Assembly: GCA_947173495.1 (NCBI GenBank)
Contig: CAMWFQ010000001.1
Coordinates: forward strand, 1-64,000
Origin: an uncultured Lachnospiraceae bacterium
GTDB lineage: Bacteria; Bacillota; Clostridia; Lachnospirales; Lachnospiraceae
Direction of reading: 5' to 3'
Length of the DNA stretch: 64,000 nt
Positions 44,236 through 53,067 of this stretch are shown one piece after another (the first letter of the stretch is position 1; every line of letters begins with the position of its first letter). A program made the position numbers and the translations under genes. The notes beneath the pieces were generated by a model that did no database searches, had not been told where the DNA came from, and worked only from the letters and a program-made list of their open reading frames with translations.

Positions 44236-45162
44236 TCAGAACAGAGTATAGTCCGGATCTATTCTTTTCACAATTCTGTTGGCAATACATATTGTCACAA
44301 AGCACAGGACAGACTGGTAAAATCCAGCGGCTGCTGACATGCCGAAATCGCTGGTTGTAATCATGGTCCGATAAACGAAAGTATCAATTACGTCCGAATA
44401 TTCCAACAGCCTCTGATTATTTTTCACCAGCTGATAAAACAGTCCGAAATCTCCGCGAAATACATTTCCTATTGCCAAAAGTCCCATAATGAAGATAGTA
44501 GGTTTCAGACATGGGATAGTAATATGGATAATCCTTTTCCAGATATTGGCGCCATCAATTTTGGCCGCCTCATACATCTCCTGACTGATTCCGGCAATTG
44601 CCGCCAGATATACCACACTTCCATAGCCTGTGGATTTCCACAGTTTCACCATAACAATTACAATCGGCCAGGTCTTTACATGCTCATAGACACTGTAAGG
44701 TTCCCCTCCCAAAGCAGTGATGACATTGTTCAATACGCCGTATTCTCCAAAAATATTAAGCATAATAGTGGACACAACCACCCAGGAAATGAAATACGGC
44801 AGAAACATAAATGCCTGTGATACCTTCTTAAATGTCACCCAGCTTAACTCACTGAGCATGATGGCGAATCCCACCTCGACCACAATTCCCAATATAATAA
44901 ATACCACATTATAACAGAGCGTATTCCGCGTAAGCGACCACAATTTGTCCGAAACTATCATATACTGAAAATTATGCAGTCCACACCAGGGGCTTCCATA
45001 AATACCTTTGCCATAATCATATCGTTTAAACGCAAGTACAATTCCCGTCATCGGGATATAGCTAAAAATTACTGTATAGATCAGCGCCGGAAAGAGCATA
45101 ACAAGAAGGACTCTGTTTTTTACGATTTTTTTCCATATTCCCTTTTTCCTATTTTCAACCAT
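44236..45162 (-). CDS. Carbohydrate ABC permease (LplB/YteP-like)
   Basis: 308 residues from ATG 45162, chosen over 45165 for its better gap to GGAGG. EAA loop MYEAAKIDGANIWKRIIHIT. It starts 18 bases after the MFS gene, so a facilitator and an ABC importer share one operon. Confidence 0.9.
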   Translation of the reverse strand: MVENRKKGIWKKIVKNRVLLVMLFPALIYTVIFSYIPMTGIVLAFKRYDYGKGIYGSPWCGLHNFQYMIVSDKLWSLTRNTLCYNVVFIILGIVVEVGFAIMLSELSWVTFKKVSQAFMFLPYFISWVVVSTIMLNIFGEYGVLNNVITALGGEPYSVYEHVKTWPIVIVMVKLWKSTGYGSVVYLAAIAGISQEMYEAAKIDGANIWKRIIHITIPCLKPTIFIMGLLAIGNVFRGDFGLFYQLVKNNQRLLEYSDVIDTFVYRTMITTSDFGMSAAAGFYQSVLCFVTICIANRIVKRIDPDYTLF

Positions 45163-45180
45163 CATATGCCTCCTTTTTTA

Positions 45181-46374
45181 TCACTTTGCCCCTTCTCCTT
45201 CCCTTTTTCCATATGCTCTGAACAGGGAAAGGAAGACCACACTGCATAAGAGTAGTACTGGAATGAACATAATTCCCCTGCGATATCCCGCCCGATCCAT
45301 GATCCATCCAATCATGGCTGCTGAGGCAATACCGGCTACAGACTGGATCAGGCTCATCAGGGAAGTGACTGTTCCGGATATTTCCGTATACATACCACAG
45401 GCTGCGGCAAGGATTGATGGATATACCGCCCCCAGAAGAATACCTGCAAGAAGAAGCACTAAAACAACAGCCTGCGGCTCCTCCGCCAGAAAAGCAATCA
45501 TATATAATGGAACCGATGCCGCACAGGAGAACAACATCCATTTTTCATAATTCATCATTCTTCCGATCAGTGGTTGGAGAAATCTGCCGCACATAATACC
45601 TGTCCAGAACAGAGTGAGTGCAAGGCTGCTATATGCCGGCGCGCATCCCAGCCCTTTCTGCAGATAAAGAGCAATCCAACTTCCTACACCGCCCTGATAA
45701 CACATAAAGAATGTACCAAACAGTGTCAGCAGAAGAAACCTTCTGTCCTTTAATAACTCCCAGGAAATTCCTCCTCTCTTATACCTTCCTCCTCTCTCTT
45801 TAAAATTCAGCGCTAAAAACAGAAAGAGTGCCAACATTACCACACAGATCAATCCAATTCCGGTAAAGGAGCGGTTCCAGGCATATCCACATCCTACAAG
45901 GATACCAGCGTAGATCGGACCTGCCAGAGATCCCAGACTGAACAGTCCATGAAGCAGATTGAGACAGGTTGTTCTTCTCTCTCCATATTCTTCCGAAACA
46001 AAAGCACTCAGCAAAAGATTCAAACAGCTGCTTGCCATCCCCAGGAGTAAAAACAGAACCAACAGAATCGGATAAACCGGCGCTCTCCCAATACCGGTGA
46101 TAACAAATGCATAGATTGTAAAAAACAGGATAATCATTTTCAGCTTCGGAAAACGGTCAGCGAGGATGAACCCCAGAATCATAGCTGCTATGGAGCCAAC
46201 GTTTTGTACCGCTCCTATATATCCCACCTGTATATTTGAAAGTGCATACTTCTCCAGAATATCCGGCATCAGACTTCCCACCATGGTGGAGGATATTGCA
46301 AACAAAAACATAATGCCTGCCAGACAAACCATAAGAGCTTTCCGGCCTCTTTTTCTACCATGCAATTTCTTCAT
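45181..46374 (-). CDS. MFS transporter
   Basis: 397 residues, about twelve helices. An early GSLMPDILEKYALSNIQVGY and the loop FILADRFPKLKMII resemble sugar-type major facilitators (FucP-like group). Its start lies 20 bases inside the upstream SDR-like gene. In the same operon as an ABC importer, it might export a product or import a second sugar. Confidence 0.88.
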   Translation of the reverse strand: MKKLHGRKRGRKALMVCLAGIMFLFAISSTMVGSLMPDILEKYALSNIQVGYIGAVQNVGSIAAMILGFILADRFPKLKMIILFFTIYAFVITGIGRAPVYPILLVLFLLLGMASSCLNLLLSAFVSEEYGERRTTCLNLLHGLFSLGSLAGPIYAGILVGCGYAWNRSFTGIGLICVVMLALFLFLALNFKERGGRYKRGGISWELLKDRRFLLLTLFGTFFMCYQGGVGSWIALYLQKGLGCAPAYSSLALTLFWTGIMCGRFLQPLIGRMMNYEKWMLFSCAASVPLYMIAFLAEEPQAVVLVLLLAGILLGAVYPSILAAACGMYTEISGTVTSLMSLIQSVAGIASAAMIGWIMDRAGYRRGIMFIPVLLLCSVVFLSLFRAYGKREGEGAK

Positions 46375-47086
46375 ATAGACTGTTCCTCATAACCAGGCGG
46401 TTCTCATCGGAATGAATGGACGGCTCTTCAGGATTGTTGCTCAAGTCGCAACTGACATACCATGCCGCTCCCATGGTCTCCCCGATACAACTTCCCGCAT
46501 AATTACGAAATGTGAATCCTTCTTTCCTGAGTCTGTTGAAATATATTTTTTCCGCCATATTTACAGCTGCTAGTGACAAATAATATCCATAATCATCTTC
46601 AGACACACAGTTGCGGATACTGGCATTTGCTTCCGTAATCACTGCGATACGTCGGATTGTACTTTTGCTCATTAGCGGCACTATAGTATCAACCAGTGTT
46701 CGGAAACCCATTACATTTCGCTCTGTTGCAGCATATATGGCTTCATAAGAATGTCTCTCTCCTACTGCTCCGTCATCTCCAGCATGAGTGCAGGGTGCAT
46801 AAACCAAGATATCTACACGCCCTTCATGTTCCAGAATCTCTTCGTACAATGCCCTGACTGTTTCTGCATAATCCGGCTGACAGATACACATATGGAAGCC
46901 GCTCCCAGCCTCTCCTCTCGATCCGACTGCAACCTTCTGCAGACCGGTCTCTCCTTCCCGCCACATCTGCTCTGCCTCCTCTTTGGTCAAAAGCAAATAT
47001 ACCGAGTCTCCTTCTTTTTCAAACTGTACAGCCATGCTTTTGATCTCCCTATGCCCAATCCCGTCCATTACTATTATTCTGTTCAT
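46355..47086 (-). CDS. SDR-like protein that has lost its active site
   Basis: 243 residues. Clearly a paralogue of the next SDR: NRLRKEGFTFRNY here against NRLRREGFTFRIY there. The TGxxxGxG cofactor motif is replaced by MDGIGHRE, the catalytic serine region reads VITEANAS, and the YxxxK motif reads YYLSL, so the lysine is missing. Probably a pseudoenzyme, perhaps a partner subunit. GAGG precedes the ATG, with a hairpin leader at 47102-47117. Confidence 0.7.
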   Translation of the reverse strand: MNRIIVMDGIGHREIKSMAVQFEKEGDSVYLLLTKEEAEQMWREGETGLQKVAVGSRGEAGSGFHMCICQPDYAETVRALYEEILEHEGRVDILVYAPCTHAGDDGAVGERHSYEAIYAATERNVMGFRTLVDTIVPLMSKSTIRRIAVITEANASIRNCVSEDDYGYYLSLAAVNMAEKIYFNRLRKEGFTFRNYAGSCIGETMGAAWYVSCDLSNNPEEPSIHSDENRLVMRNSLYEEIAW

Positions 47087-47101
47087 ATATCCTCACATTC
47101 T

Positions 47102-47117
47102 GCCGTCAATAGACGGC
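47102..47117 (-). other. Hairpin leader, also found before the ThuA gene
   Basis: GCCGTC-TATT-GACGGC directly before GAATGTGAGGATATATG. A close relative (GCTGTCTGTCGACGGC, 48705-48690) precedes GAAAGAGAGGATGTATG at the ThuA gene. Confidence 0.5.
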
Positions 47118-47174
47118 TTGCATTCCGAGGAAATCAATCACGTTTTCCCTCTTAGTTCATCACAGATATTTCTA

Positions 47175-47867
47175 TCAAAATGGCCATATTTCGCCCTTTA
47201 CATCCATCATGAGCAAGACATCCTCGCAGGGTCTGTCCGTGACAAACTGCAGATATGCGCTGGCTGAAGATTCCTCCGGCTCATATACGCCTTCCCGACT
47301 TCTGACACCTGACATATAACTGCGAACCCAACCGGGGTGGTAGATCCGAAAGGTAAATCCCTCTCTGCGCAGTCGATTAAACATGAGCCGCATCTCCATA
47401 TTCACCGCTGTCTTGGACATAGAATAGACAAAGCCATCCTCTCTCGGCTGTGTCGTAATCGATCCGGCCTCAGATGAATAGACGCATATCCGCTTTTTCC
47501 CTCTTCTTAAAAGCGCAAGAAATGCTTCTGTCATACGCAGCGGTCCAAGAACATTGACCTGAAAAACCTGTTTCCAAGCGTCCGCGTTATCCTCCGCTCC
47601 GCCCGCGATACCTGCCACATTAACCAACATATCTATGTTTTCTTCCCGTGCTCCCACAAACTCCGCAGCAGCCTTCACCGATGCATCATCACTCACATCC
47701 AATGGCATCAGAATCAGATCTGATCCAAATTCTTCTTTCAGCTGTTCCAGTTCCTTCCATTCCGGCATGAACTGTCCGGCGTAAACACGCCATCCACCTT
47801 CTATGAAATATCGGACCAATGCCTGACCACATCCCCTGTCAGCGCCTGTTATCACCACTATGTTCAT
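47175..47867 (-). CDS. Short-chain dehydrogenase/reductase
   Basis: 230 residues from ATG 47867, which has GGGAG upstream. Cofactor motif TGADRGCG, NVAG, catalytic serine in VYSSEAGS and YSMSK are all present. It probably oxidises a sugar or glycoside at one carbon, a step often paired with ThuA-type proteins. Second gene of the operon. Confidence 0.86.
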   Translation of the reverse strand: MNIVVITGADRGCGQALVRYFIEGGWRVYAGQFMPEWKELEQLKEEFGSDLILMPLDVSDDASVKAAAEFVGAREENIDMLVNVAGIAGGAEDNADAWKQVFQVNVLGPLRMTEAFLALLRRGKKRICVYSSEAGSITTQPREDGFVYSMSKTAVNMEMRLMFNRLRREGFTFRIYHPGWVRSYMSGVRSREGVYEPEESSASAYLQFVTDRPCEDVLLMMDVKGEIWPF

Positions 47868-47981
47868 ATACACTCCCATCTTCGCATTAAAAACGCATAT
47901 CAGCCGAATAGTCCCGGCATTTTACCCACCTGCGGATTTCCCTGCCTCTACTGCAAATCCAAGCCTGCTGTCTCGTACACT

Positions 47982-48674
47982 TTACTTTTCGGACTGTGTA
48001 ACCCAATCCAATGCATTCATAATGATCCGCTGATAATTCGGATTGCTCCATACATCTAACGTGTGACCAGGCGTCAGAACAATAATCCTTCCCTTTCCAC
48101 AGTTGCGGACAAAACCAGCTGTCTGTATGCCTCCCAGATCAGACATCGTCTGAAACAGAATCTCTGCATCCTCTGCCTTTATTTTAATCATATAGTGTTC
48201 ATCCCGTTCCGTAAAATTCTCCACGCCTTTCATAATCGGATGTGCCACATTCTGTACCTGCAATGTTACAGGGCATCTGCAGGGATGCCCCTGAAACATA
48301 CATCCCATCATATCCATCCAGGCCTTGTTTGGCCTTCTGAAATTCTCCTCTTTTTGTATCAGATTTTCGGTATAAGCTACTCCGGAATGGATCAATATCA
48401 GGCTGCCTCCTTTCTCTACATATTCCAGAAACTGTTCCGGGTTTACTTCCACCACCTCATCCTCGAACCATGGAGTAACATTAGAACCATTGATCTGATT
48501 TCCCTTGCTGACAATGATCGCAGGAAAACCAGCGATAAAGTTACAGGTTAAAATATCTCTGGCATCCCGCACGAAATCAAAGGAGTAACGCTCCTGCCTA
48601 ATGGAACGCATTCCGCGCTCTACCACTTCCCCCGGATGCCAGTAATCATCACAGAGCACTAATATTTTTTTCAT
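47982..48674 (-). CDS. ThuA-like domain protein (trehalose utilisation type)
   Basis: 230 residues with a class I glutamine amidotransferase-like fold. Seen: SLILIHSGVAY at the elbow position, a metal-site-like EHYMIKI, then GRIIVLTPGHTLDVWSNP. ThuA proteins act on 3-keto-disaccharides or related oxidised sugars, which fits the SDR genes downstream. First gene of the operon; GAGG lies before ATG 48674. Confidence 0.84.
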   Translation of the reverse strand: MKKILVLCDDYWHPGEVVERGMRSIRQERYSFDFVRDARDILTCNFIAGFPAIIVSKGNQINGSNVTPWFEDEVVEVNPEQFLEYVEKGGSLILIHSGVAYTENLIQKEENFRRPNKAWMDMMGCMFQGHPCRCPVTLQVQNVAHPIMKGVENFTERDEHYMIKIKAEDAEILFQTMSDLGGIQTAGFVRNCGKGRIIVLTPGHTLDVWSNPNYQRIIMNALDWVTQSEK

Positions 48675-48705
48675 ACATCCTCTCTTTCCGCCGTCGACAG
48701 ACAGC

Positions 48706-49192
48706 TTTTATATCTTGGGCAAAGATGCAGCTTTGGCATCTTTCCGAACTCTCCTGCACTGATACGTATTGTATCTTGCAATACCCATTTCTTTACTTTT
48801 AACTATATCCAACCTGTTGGTTAAAAACTAGCGGAAATGTCTTGAAATACAGGTAATATCTCTGTTTAAATGAGTGGGATGCTTTAAAATTGGTAAATTT
48901 CTTCTTCTTTTTGCCTCAGATTTTAAGGATTCAAGACCGTTGGATACAGAATGTTACAAACAGGAGCATGCATGACAAAACACCCTGTTACAGAAGTAAA
49001 CCGTATTTACGAAGACTGGACTATCTTAAAATCTTGTCTAAGCAATACGACAGTAGCGGTGATTACAATTATGATAAGTTTATTTGATGAAAAGCAGATT
49101 ATGAAATTTTTTCCAAAAGCGGAAGACATAACACAAAATAGAACAGTGGCAGAGATCAAATTTTAATACAGAGACTAAAGATTTATTACTTT
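48706..49192. other. AT-rich gap before the ThuA operon
   Basis: Contains the operon's promoter region, though no clear -35/-10 pair stands out. A palindrome AACCTGTTGGTT is near 48811-48822. A 71-codon frame at 48951-49166 lacks a ribosome site and a recognisable product. Confidence 0.4.
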
Positions 49193-49233
49193 GCCTGCAT
49201 GTAAGAGCAAATCATAGCCTCTTGCATGCAGGC
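49193..49233. terminator. Hairpin after the OppF gene
   Basis: GCCTGCATG at 49193-49201 pairs with CATGCAGGC at 49225-49233. Extended pairing AAGAG/CTCTT. No good T-run on the leftward strand, so termination is uncertain. Confidence 0.45.
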
Positions 49234-49248
49234 TCCTTCTATTTCTTT

Positions 49249-50256
49249 CTATTCCTCCATGGGATAATGGCAGGCAACCCAGTGTCCTTTTCCCTTATCT
49301 TCAAACACCGGAACCTCCTGTTTGCATTTCTCCCGGCACTGATAGCATCTGGTATGGAACTTGCATCCGGAAGGAGGATTCACCGGACTGGGAATGTCTC
49401 CCTCCAGCAAAATACGCTCCCGCTTGTCCGCATCCGCCTCGGTAGTCGGGATGGCGGAGAGCAGGGCCCTGGTGTAGGGATGGAGGGTCCTTTCAAAGAG
49501 CTCCTCCGTGGGGGCAAGCTCTACCAGATTGCCCAGATACATCACGCCGATGCGGTCGCTGATATATTTCACCACGCTCAGGTCATGGGTGATGAACAGG
49601 TAAGTCAGATGCTCCTGCTCCTTCAAATCGGAAAGGAGATTCAGGATCTGTGACTGAATGGACACATCCAGAGCCGATACGGCCTCGTCGCACACCACAA
49701 ACCTGGGCTTTAAGGCCAGGCTTCTGGCAATGCCGATTCTCTGGCGCTGCCCGCCGGAAAACTGATGAGGATAGCGACTGAACATATAAGAATCCAGCCC
49801 GCACTTTTTCATCACATCCAGTACATATTCTCTCAGAGCGGGGTCTCCCTTCTTGTATACGCCGTGGGCGGTCAGCCCTTCTCCAATAATCTGTCCCGCC
49901 GTCATTCTGGGATTTAAGGAAGAATAGGGATCCTGGAAGATCAGCTGCAGCTGCCTGCGCAGCTCCCGCATTTTCTCAGGGGGCTGATCCTTCAGTGAGA
50001 CCATCTCTCCATCCTGTTCGTAGAGAATCTCTCCATCTGTCTGGGGATAGAGCTGCAGAATGGTTCTGCCGAAGGTGGATTTTCCGCAGCCGGACTCGCC
50101 CACCAGTCCCAGCGTCTCGCCCTCATAAATATCCAGAGAAATACCGTCGTTGGCTTTTACATATTTCTGTTTCTCACGAAAGCTGCTTTTTTTCACGGGG
50201 AAGTACTGCTTTTCATCCCGGATGCTGAGCAGCACCTTTTTCTTTTCATCCTGCAT
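49249..50256 (-). CDS. oppF: Oligopeptide ABC transporter ATPase (OppF/DppF-type)
   Basis: 335 residues. Walker A GESGCGKST, signature SGGQRQR, Walker B VVCDEAVSALD. The C-terminal extension holds a cysteine cluster CKFHTRCYQCREKC, seen in DppD/OppF-type ATPases and tied there to an Fe-S cluster. Overlaps OppD by eleven bases. Confidence 0.92.
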   Translation of the reverse strand: MQDEKKKVLLSIRDEKQYFPVKKSSFREKQKYVKANDGISLDIYEGETLGLVGESGCGKSTFGRTILQLYPQTDGEILYEQDGEMVSLKDQPPEKMRELRRQLQLIFQDPYSSLNPRMTAGQIIGEGLTAHGVYKKGDPALREYVLDVMKKCGLDSYMFSRYPHQFSGGQRQRIGIARSLALKPRFVVCDEAVSALDVSIQSQILNLLSDLKEQEHLTYLFITHDLSVVKYISDRIGVMYLGNLVELAPTEELFERTLHPYTRALLSAIPTTEADADKRERILLEGDIPSPVNPPSGCKFHTRCYQCREKCKQEVPVFEDKGKGHWVACHYPMEE

Positions 50257-51250
50257 TTGAACGTCTCACCTCCTTCTCTGCATAAAAGCACCTCACCTGA
50301 TGCCCCGGCTCCACTTCCTTAAGCTCCGGCTCCTCCTCCCTGCATTTCTGCTGACAGTATTTGCATCTGGGTGCAAACTTACAGCCTTTCGGAAGATACA
50401 GCGGGTTGGGAACAGCGCCGGGAATGGGATCCAGCTTTTCTCCCTTGGGAGTGTCCAGCCTGGGAATGGAAATCATCAGCCCCTCGGTATAGGGGTGAGA
50501 ATAAGTGCCGTCTGTAAAGATGGTCCTGGCATCCGCCATCTCCACCACCTGTCCGCAGTACATGACCGCCACCTTGTCCGCCATCTCATTGATGACCCCC
50601 AGATCGTGGGTGATAAAGAGAATGGAGGTTCCCAGCTTTTGCTTCATATCGTTCATCAGCTTTAAGATCTGTGCCTGAATGGTCACGTCAAGGGCCGTTG
50701 TGGGTTCATCCGCGATCAGAAGCTTGGGCCGGCAGGAAAGAGCCATGGCGATCATCACCCTCTGGCGCATTCCGCCAGAGAGCTGAAAGGGAAACTGCTT
50801 TGCCACACGCTCCGGATTGGGGATCTTCACCTCTCCCAGCATCCGGACCGCCTCTGCCCTGGCCTGCTTCTTGTCCATTCCCTGATGAATGCGGAAAGCT
50901 TCTCCGATCTGCCTCTCCACCGTAAATACCGGGTTTAGGGAGGTCATGGGCTCCTGGAAGATGACAGAGATCTCGTTTCCCCTGATCTCATACATTTCCT
51001 TCCGGGAGCAGGCAAGCACATTTCTTCCGTTAAACGTGATCTCTCCGCTCTCCACATAGCCGTTGCCGTCCAGCAGACGGATGATGCTCATGGCGGAAAC
51101 GCTCTTGCCGCTTCCGCTCTCTCCCACGATTCCCAGAGTCTCTCCTTCCTCCAGGGAATAAGTCACGTCATTGACCGCCTTCACAATACCGCGCTTTGTC
51201 TTAAAATAGGTATGTAAATGATTCACTTCAAGCAAACTCAATTTCCCCAC
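50246..51250 (-). CDS. oppD: Oligopeptide ABC transporter ATPase (OppD/DppD-type)
   Basis: 334 residues. Walker A GESGSGKS, signature LSGGMRQR, Walker [13 protein letters not shown], and the C-terminal cysteine cluster [14 protein letters not shown]. The GTG at 51250 touches the stop of the permease gene; a TTG at 51241 with AGGTGG ahead of it is an alternative start. Works with OppF. Confidence 0.9.
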   Translation of the reverse strand: MGKLSLLEVNHLHTYFKTKRGIVKAVNDVTYSLEEGETLGIVGESGSGKSVSAMSIIRLLDGNGYVESGEITFNGRNVLACSRKEMYEIRGNEISVIFQEPMTSLNPVFTVERQIGEAFRIHQGMDKKQARAEAVRMLGEVKIPNPERVAKQFPFQLSGGMRQRVMIAMALSCRPKLLIADEPTTALDVTIQAQILKLMNDMKQKLGTSILFITHDLGVINEMADKVAVMYCGQVVEMADARTIFTDGTYSHPYTEGLMISIPRLDTPKGEKLDPIPGAVPNPLYLPKGCKFAPRCKYCQQKCREEEPELKEVEPGHQVRCFYAEKEVRRSNAG

Positions 51251-53059
51251 CTACCTTTCCTTGGATTTCGGATCGATGGCATCTCTGAGTCCATCTCCGA
51301 TACAGTTGATACTTATGGTACAGATCGCCAGCACCAGTGCCGGATATACCCAGCGCCACCAGAAATTTTCGATTACCGTAGCGCTCCGGGCGCCGTTTAA
51401 CATATTTCCCCAGGTAGCATTGGGCTCGGACACACCGAAGCCGATGAAAGAGAGGGACGACTCCGTCAGCATACAGGTGGCAAAATCCAGCGTGGCGTTT
51501 ACGATGATAACGGTAATGATATTGGGAAGGATATGACGGAAGATAATTCCCCATTCCCTGATTCCCAGCGCCTTTGCCGCCGTGACAAACTCCTGCTCTC
51601 TCTCCGCGAGCACACTTCCCCGGACCAGACGTGCAATCCCCGGCCAGGAAAGGAGCCCTAAGATCACCATGATCATAATGATTCTCTGGGTCTCTGAAAT
51701 ATTGTTTCCGATAATTGCCGATAAGATAATGGCAAAGGGCAGAAACGGCAGTGAGGATACGATCTCTGTCAGACGCATCAGGATATTGTCGATCTTCCCG
51801 CCCTTGTAGCCGGAGATACCGCCTATGATCACACCGATGATAGTGGAAATGATTACCGCAATAGCGCCCACCGTCATGGTCATACGGCCGCCCTTTAAGA
51901 GCCTGCGGAAAATGTCTCTCCCGAAATCATCGGTTCCCATAAGGTATCCCTTCAGTCCCCATCCGGTGACTGTTCCGCTCTCATCTATAATGTAACTGCC
52001 GTAATAGCCGGCCGTGATGTCTTTTACCTTTCCTTTTATGTCAGGCACCTTCGTCTGGCCAAAAGTATCATCTCCCCAGGCTTGTACTGTGCCGTCATCC
52101 AGCTGCACCACATAGTGGAACCTGCCGCCCTCGATCGCGGTCACATGTCCCTGCACCTCTTCCTTTATGTTGCGGCTGCCTTTCACATTGTTTCCCCAGA
52201 CATGTACCTGTCCGTCCTCTGTGACAGCAGCAACACTCTCATCTGTGAGAGCCAGATCCACAACCCGGCCCTGGATCTGTTCCGGGATGGCCGTGTAGGC
52301 GTTGGTTTTTGTGGTCAGGGCCGCCACCTCGCCATCCTTTGTCAACGCCATGACAATGTCCGTGTTGGCCACGAATTTCTGAATATTTCCCTGAACCTCC
52401 TTGGGGATCTTGATATCGATCAGAAAATCATTCCCCCAGTTATAGAGTCTTCCCGACTCCGTAAGGGCCAGAGAGATCTGATATCCTGCGTAGACCTCCT
52501 TGACGGTTTCCCCCATGCGGAGCTCCAGGGGAATGGAGGCAAGGCCCATGCGGTCATTTCCCCAGGTGACCACCTCGCCTGCATCATTCAGGGCCACCAC
52601 ATGATCCAGACCTGCCGAAACCTGTACCAGACTTCCCATATCCGCAGGAAGCTTTTTCAGCTTATTGGTGGGAAACCTGCCCCATTCATAGACATTCCCC
52701 TTTTCATCAATCCCCACGGAAAAAGTACTTCCCAAAGACACCTGCCTGGCCTTTTTCTGCAGGCCGGAGGGAACATCCAGCATGCCGAAGCCCGGTCCCA
52801 CATTGGCCTGGGTCACGTCCTGATAATACATATCGATGGGCAGAAAGAAGGGCAACACCACACAGCACATAAAGATAAACAGGAAACAGATCACTCCTGT
52901 CATAGCCACTTTATCCTGCACAAAACTGCGGAATACCATCTGGATAGGGGTGAGGATCTCCTCCTGCTCCTCTGTGAGCGCTCCGCCGAAGACCATCCTC
53001 TGCGCGGCCTTCCCCACCGTCGATTTTTCTCTTTTTTTCTTCGTGTTTTTATCTGCCAT
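51251..53059 (-). CDS. oppC: OppC-type peptide permease with an inserted RCC1-like beta-propeller
   Basis: 602 residues, about twice the usual OppC length. Residues 1-50 are cytoplasmic and helix 1 is about 51-74. The OppC core resumes at MGTDDFGRDIFRRLL (374 on) with five more helices and the EAA loop FVTAAKALGIREWGIIFRHI. Between them, about residues 95-372 (52777-51944) hold seven RCC1-type repeats about 40 residues apart, with repeat starts near 107, 147, 189, 229, 269, 308 and 348. Each has the pattern AG..H/F.xALxxxGxVxxWG. By topology the insert faces outward. It is in frame, with no sign of assembly error. GGAGG-like AGGGGCC precedes ATG 53059. Confidence 0.9.
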   Translation of the reverse strand: MADKNTKKKREKSTVGKAAQRMVFGGALTEEQEEILTPIQMVFRSFVQDKVAMTGVICFLFIFMCCVVLPFFLPIDMYYQDVTQANVGPGFGMLDVPSGLQKKARQVSLGSTFSVGIDEKGNVYEWGRFPTNKLKKLPADMGSLVQVSAGLDHVVALNDAGEVVTWGNDRMGLASIPLELRMGETVKEVYAGYQISLALTESGRLYNWGNDFLIDIKIPKEVQGNIQKFVANTDIVMALTKDGEVAALTTKTNAYTAIPEQIQGRVVDLALTDESVAAVTEDGQVHVWGNNVKGSRNIKEEVQGHVTAIEGGRFHYVVQLDDGTVQAWGDDTFGQTKVPDIKGKVKDITAGYYGSYIIDESGTVTGWGLKGYLMGTDDFGRDIFRRLLKGGRMTMTVGAIAVIISTIIGVIIGGISGYKGGKIDNILMRLTEIVSSLPFLPFAIILSAIIGNNISETQRIIMIMVILGLLSWPGIARLVRGSVLAEREQEFVTAAKALGIREWGIIFRHILPNIITVIIVNATLDFATCMLTESSLSFIGFGVSEPNATWGNMLNGARSATVIENFWWRWVYPALVLAICTISINCIGDGLRDAIDPKSKER

Positions 53060-53067
53060 GGCCCCTC

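Noticed and set aside
48951-49166. 71-codon frame on the plus strand
   Set aside because: No ribosome site and no family resemblance. Another frame over the same bases is equally open, so I treat it as chance or an old remnant.
51251-53059. OppC gene as an artefact of two joined genes
   Set aside because: The frame is continuous, the insert has exactly seven regular repeats, and the OppC core resumes at the expected residue on the far side.
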